Both the position numbers and the translations under genes were made by a program. A stretch of 8,168 bases of DNA from Desulfonatronum sp. Its GTDB lineage: Bacteria > Desulfobacterota > Desulfovibrionia > Desulfovibrionales > Desulfonatronaceae. Shown here in pieces: positions 5,708 through 8,168 of this stretch (the first letter of the stretch is position 1; each line of letters begins with the position of its first letter). The DNA is taken from contig SKYX01000039.1 of NCBI GenBank assembly GCA_007127655.1, positions 1 to 8,168 on the forward strand, written 5' to 3'. A model generated the notes under the pieces. It saw only the letters and a list, made by a program, of their open reading frames with translations, was not told the origin of the DNA and searched no databases.

Positions 5708-6547
5708 CTACGGCCGGTCCAGCAGTTCACCCAGTTGCCGCAGGTGCGTTTTTTCCTCGGCAGCCATGCTTTCCAGAAAGGACCGGACATCCCCCTTGGC
5801 CTGAAAAGCGGCCCGGGAATACAGATCCAGGGCCTGGGCCTCCACGGCCATGGCAAAGTCCACGATATCCTCGGAGCGGTTCAGGTCCACGCCCAAGCGG
5901 CGCATGTGTTCCTCCAGGGGCATGCCTCCCTCGGGAACGGCCTCGTCACCGAAATCCTTCGGGGCGTCAACATCCCCCATCCGCTTGGCCACGGCGGATT
6001 TGTGCTTCACTTCCACATCAGCCAGGGTCTGGAAAAGACGGACAGCCTCCGGGTCGGCCACCTTGCCGATCATGTCCCGGTAGAAGGCTTCCAGGGCTGC
6101 TTCCATGAGGTAGGCGGCTTTCAAGGTCTGTTCCAGGGACACGGACGCAGAGAAGTGTTCCAGGCCGAGTTCGGAGTCCCCGAAACCGGTCCAACCGTTC
6201 CAGGCCTTGAAGCCGCCGCTGAGGTTCAAGACGCTGTGGAAGCCCCTTCCGGCCAGCATGTGGGCCGCGACCTTGCTTCGACCGCCGATGGCGCAGTAGA
6301 CAAGAACCGGCTTATCCTTGGCCAGTACATCCAGCTTTTCGTCCAGATCGGCCACGGGCAGCAATCGTGCTCCGGGAATATGGCCTTGACGGTACTCCTT
6401 GGGCTGGCGGACGTCCACGATCTGGACCTCCGGTTCCGTGTTCAGCAGATCCCGGGCCTGTTCGGCATTGATGGAGGCGACTCCCGCATCTCCTGGTGAA
6501 ACGAGCACGGACTTGATGGATTTGAGCAGATTGAGCCAACGGGGCAT
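5708..6547 (-). CDS. Rhodanese domain fused to a rubrerythrin-like di-iron domain
   Basis: This gene encodes 279 residues. Residues 24-125 form a rhodanese domain (VQIVDVRQPKEYRQGHIPGA; active-site loop YCAIGGRS with Cys85; LSGGFKAW), which carries sulfane sulfur as a persulfide. Residues 135-279 form a ferritin/rubrerythrin-type four-helix domain. Helix 1 has E149 (E-x6-Y156), helix 2 E179-x-x-H182, helix 3 E236 (E-x6-Y243) and helix 4 E265-x-x-H268, so all the usual di-iron ligands are present in two-fold symmetry. Cys85 is the only cysteine, so there is no rubredoxin centre and electrons must come from another protein. The start is ATG 6547 with AAGGAA (complement of 6553-6558). Such fusions are known from anaerobes; peroxide reduction or sulfur-linked iron-redox chemistry is inferred. 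It lies 54 bp after the photolyase gene and 42 bp before the flavoprotein gene, a possible electron donor. Confidence 0.92.
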   Translation of the reverse strand: MPRWLNLLKSIKSVLVSPGDAGVASINAEQARDLLNTEPEVQIVDVRQPKEYRQGHIPGARLLPVADLDEKLDVLAKDKPVLVYCAIGGRSKVAAHMLAGRGFHSVLNLSGGFKAWNGWTGFGDSELGLEHFSASVSLEQTLKAAYLMEAALEAFYRDMIGKVADPEAVRLFQTLADVEVKHKSAVAKRMGDVDAPKDFGDEAVPEGGMPLEEHMRRLGVDLNRSEDIVDFAMAVEAQALDLYSRAAFQAKGDVRSFLESMAAEEKTHLRQLGELLDRP

Positions 6548-6601
6548 GGCGGTTCCTTGGGGGGTTGCGGTGGAGGGGAAGTCTGTAATTGGAATGGGTT
6601 G

Positions 6602-7990
6602 CTATCGACTCACGGAGCTGTCTTCAGGGGAAAAACGCCGGATGTATTCCGGAACATCGAACTTCCGGGCGCAACCCGTGGCGCTCATGTAGCGGATTTG
6701 TCCGAAGATCGGCCGCTCGAACCAGGGCCGATCATGCACGCCACCGATGCTCCAGGCAATACCGACGTAGCCGTTAGGATCCCGTCCGTCCAGTTCGTAC
6801 GTGTCGTTGAGCAGGATGGCGATCTTCAGGGCCTCCTCCGGGGACGGAGTCCACTCCAGGATCTTCTTGGCCCAGTACATGCGCATGTAGCCGTGCATCT
6901 TTCCGGTCCGGGTCATTTCCTGCTGGGCCGCGTTCCAGAGCGGGTCATGGGTGGCGGCGGTTTCGAACACCGGGAGATCGTAGACAAACTCACGTCTGTC
7001 GCCCCGATGCTTGTCCAGGGTTTTCCGGGACCAGTCCGGAAAACCGTCCACCCGGTCATAGGCCTGGTTGTGCCAGCAAAAATTATCCGCCAACTCCCGG
7101 CGGACGATCAGTTCCTCCAGAAAAGCTTCCCTGGACTCGCTGGATGCAGATGAGCGCATCACCTCCCAGGCGACGCGCTGGGCGGAGATCTGTCCAAAAT
7201 GCAAGTACGGGGAGAGGTTGGAAAGCACCGGGGCGTTGGGGTCGTTGCGCTGGGAATACGCGTCCAGGCGATGCTCCAGAAAGTCGCCGAACACTGCCTC
7301 CGCACCGCGTTCGCCCGGGCGGAGCCAGTCCACTTCCGCGACGTCGCTGTTCACCCGAAGACGCTTTCTGACGGCGTCCCAATCCGTGGCCTTGTTGAAG
7401 ACATCCGACGAGGGTGGAGCGGGGAAGGTGGGAACCTCGGGAAACGGGGTCAGAAACTCATCCAGCTTGCGATGGATCTTGGGACGAATGGTCCGGGCCG
7501 CGTACTCCTGCTTTGGGGAGACCTCCCGGCAGGGCACGATATTGTGCGCATCCACCTCATGGAACGGAATGGTCAGATTCTCCAGCACCTCTTGCTTCCA
7601 GGCCCGTTTGACACGGAGCGGATCGAAATCCGTGACCAGGGCCCCGGCATTGAATTCACGGAGCATGTCCAGCAGAACCTGGGGAACCTCCCCCAGCCGG
7701 AGCACAAAGGCGATGTTGCGGCGACGCAGGCCCTCCTCCACCTCAGCCAGTCCCTTGAGCAGGAACCCATACTGCCGGATGGTCGCACCCAGGAAGGAGG
7801 GAGCGAGACAAAAGGCCACGACCAGCGGAACCTTGCGCTCCTGGGCCAGGTTCGCGGCAAAGAGCAAAGCCCAATTGTCCCGGACCCGCTGATCCCGGCT
7901 CATCCAGTAGACGACTGGGCCGCCGGGGCTCTCGGCGTTTTGGTTGAGCCCCGTAACACGGGCGGGATGCACAATTTGAGTCCTGCTCAT
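6602..7990 (-). CDS. phrB: Class II CPD (deoxyribodipyrimidine) photolyase
   Basis: This gene encodes 462 residues, a normal class II length. The enzyme uses reduced FAD and blue light to split cyclobutane pyrimidine dimers. The N-terminal alpha/beta domain begins at VVYWMSRDQRVRDNWAL (about residue 26). Class II signature 1 is complete (FLEELIVRRELADNF, 290-304). Signature 2 is GVHDRPWFERPIFGQIRYMS (417-436), where Q431 and S436 replace the K and N I recall from the consensus. Residues known from the Methanosarcina mazei enzyme occur at a constant offset of eight: W352/W373 (electron-transfer dyad W360/W381), Y337 (Y345) and N395 (N403, near flavin N5), as far as I recall that numbering. The protein should therefore be active. 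The start is ATG 7990 with AAGG (complement of 8000-8003). It is the first gene of the likely three-gene operon. Confidence 0.97.
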   Translation of the reverse strand: MSRTQIVHPARVTGLNQNAESPGGPVVYWMSRDQRVRDNWALLFAANLAQERKVPLVVAFCLAPSFLGATIRQYGFLLKGLAEVEEGLRRRNIAFVLRLGEVPQVLLDMLREFNAGALVTDFDPLRVKRAWKQEVLENLTIPFHEVDAHNIVPCREVSPKQEYAARTIRPKIHRKLDEFLTPFPEVPTFPAPPSSDVFNKATDWDAVRKRLRVNSDVAEVDWLRPGERGAEAVFGDFLEHRLDAYSQRNDPNAPVLSNLSPYLHFGQISAQRVAWEVMRSSASSESREAFLEELIVRRELADNFCWHNQAYDRVDGFPDWSRKTLDKHRGDRREFVYDLPVFETAATHDPLWNAAQQEMTRTGKMHGYMRMYWAKKILEWTPSPEEALKIAILLNDTYELDGRDPNGYVGIAWSIGGVHDRPWFERPIFGQIRYMSATGCARKFDVPEYIRRFSPEDSSVSR

Positions 7991-8168
7991 GATGCAATGC
8001 CTTTAAGCTCGATTCAAGAAGTACTGTCCCCCACAAACCTTAGGCCTCGCCTGGGTCCGTCGTCGGTCACCAAGGTTGAGCCCTCAAGCTATGGAGACGG
8101 TGTCAGGTTCTTCCGCGAGGTTGATTAGTCAACCTCTTTGCCGCGGATCAGCCGTGAAAGCCGTTTCA
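7991..8168 (-). other. Upstream region of the photolyase operon
   Basis: No complete gene is seen in these 178 bases. The region should carry the operon promoter, but no strong -35/-10 pair stands out. On the minus strand the right edge could be the end of another gene: one frame reads KRLSRLIRGKEVD then TAA (8127-8125), another ETAFTADPRQRG then TGA. Either may be chance. A dyad at 8076-8087 (TTGAG-CC-CTCAA) and the palindrome at 8117-8136 are the visible structures. No tRNA or known riboswitch core was recognised. Confidence 0.45.
8117..8136. promoter_or_regulatory. Perfect 8-bp-arm palindrome upstream of photolyase, possible operator
   Basis: GAGGTTGA-TTAG-TCAACCTC is a perfect inverted repeat with a 4-base centre. 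A further TCCGCG (8112-8117) / CGCGGA (8142-8147) pairing can surround it. No T-run follows on either strand, so it is not a normal intrinsic terminator. A dimeric regulator site is possible. The AGGTTGA half recurs as AGGTTGA at 8074-8079 in a shorter form (GGTTGAG), about 45 bp closer to the gene. Confidence 0.4.

Noticed and set aside
5735..6499. 254-codon open frame on the plus strand
   Set aside because: It is the antisense shadow of the rhodanese-rubrerythrin gene and has no recognisable domain.
8019..8032. AAGTACTGTCCCCC as the end of a REP/Y1-transposase-associated element
   Set aside because: It resembles a motif seen near such elements, but the inverted partner is not found within the window, so there is too little to support it.
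7199..8128. 309-codon open frame on the plus strand
   Set aside because: It is antisense to the class II photolyase, whose motifs are complete. The frame is a by-product of high-GC codon use.
7991..8168. tRNA, 4.5S RNA or riboswitch upstream of photolyase
   Set aside because: No cloverleaf, no conserved SRP-loop sequence and no riboswitch core that I know (TPP, SAM, ZTP, cobalamin, fluoride were considered) could be matched.

Overview
The window is GC-rich bacterial chromosome. Gene content and protein style suggest a sulfate-reducer-type deltaproteobacterium (Desulfobacterota, perhaps Desulfovibrionales). The grounds are an RG-tailed PNPase, a rhodanese-rubrerythrin fusion, a TIGR03169-like flavoprotein and class II photolyase in a row, and REP-like palindromes. 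This placement is inference from gene style, not a search result.

Layout. (1) Positions 1-1190 (+) hold the 3' part of pnp, which ends in a textbook intrinsic terminator at 1240-1266. (2) Positions 1392-2986 are an envelope segment: a small lipoprotein of unknown function (+), a stand-alone NfeD-type membrane protein (-), and an NlpC/P60 cell-wall hydrolase lipoprotein (+). The last two diverge from a shared start region that also holds a doubtful 44-codon reading frame. (3) Positions 3040-3816 (-) encode a TrmJ-type SPOUT RNA 2'-O-methyltransferase, convergent with the NlpC/P60 gene across a polypyrimidine tract. (4) Positions 3817-4501 are a 685-bp stretch with no credible gene. It is filled with palindromic elements: a GC-rich REP-like hairpin, a weak hairpin plus T-run, a nested inverted repeat of about 198 bp with three pairs of hairpins, and a second palindrome of 172 bp built on a GTCGG/ATCGG-type short repeat. 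(5) Positions 4502-7990 (-) look like a three-gene operon. In transcription order these are class II CPD photolyase, a rhodanese plus rubrerythrin-like fusion, and a FAD/NAD(P)-type oxidoreductase of the family often fused to SelD. Gaps are 54 and 42 bp. (6) Positions 7991-8168 are the photolyase upstream region, with a perfect 8-bp-arm palindrome and possibly the tail of another minus-strand gene.

The minus-strand operon is the most coherent functional unit. Photolyase repairs UV lesions with a reduced flavin. The fusion protein carries a complete-looking di-iron site and one rhodanese cysteine but no rubredoxin domain. The oxidoreductase could supply or accept electrons. A combined light/oxidative-stress and sulfur-handling role is an inference from gene order. 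The most unusual DNA is the pair of composite palindromes between the oxidoreductase and trmJ, which look like non-autonomous REPIN or MITE-type repeats with no transposase in the window.
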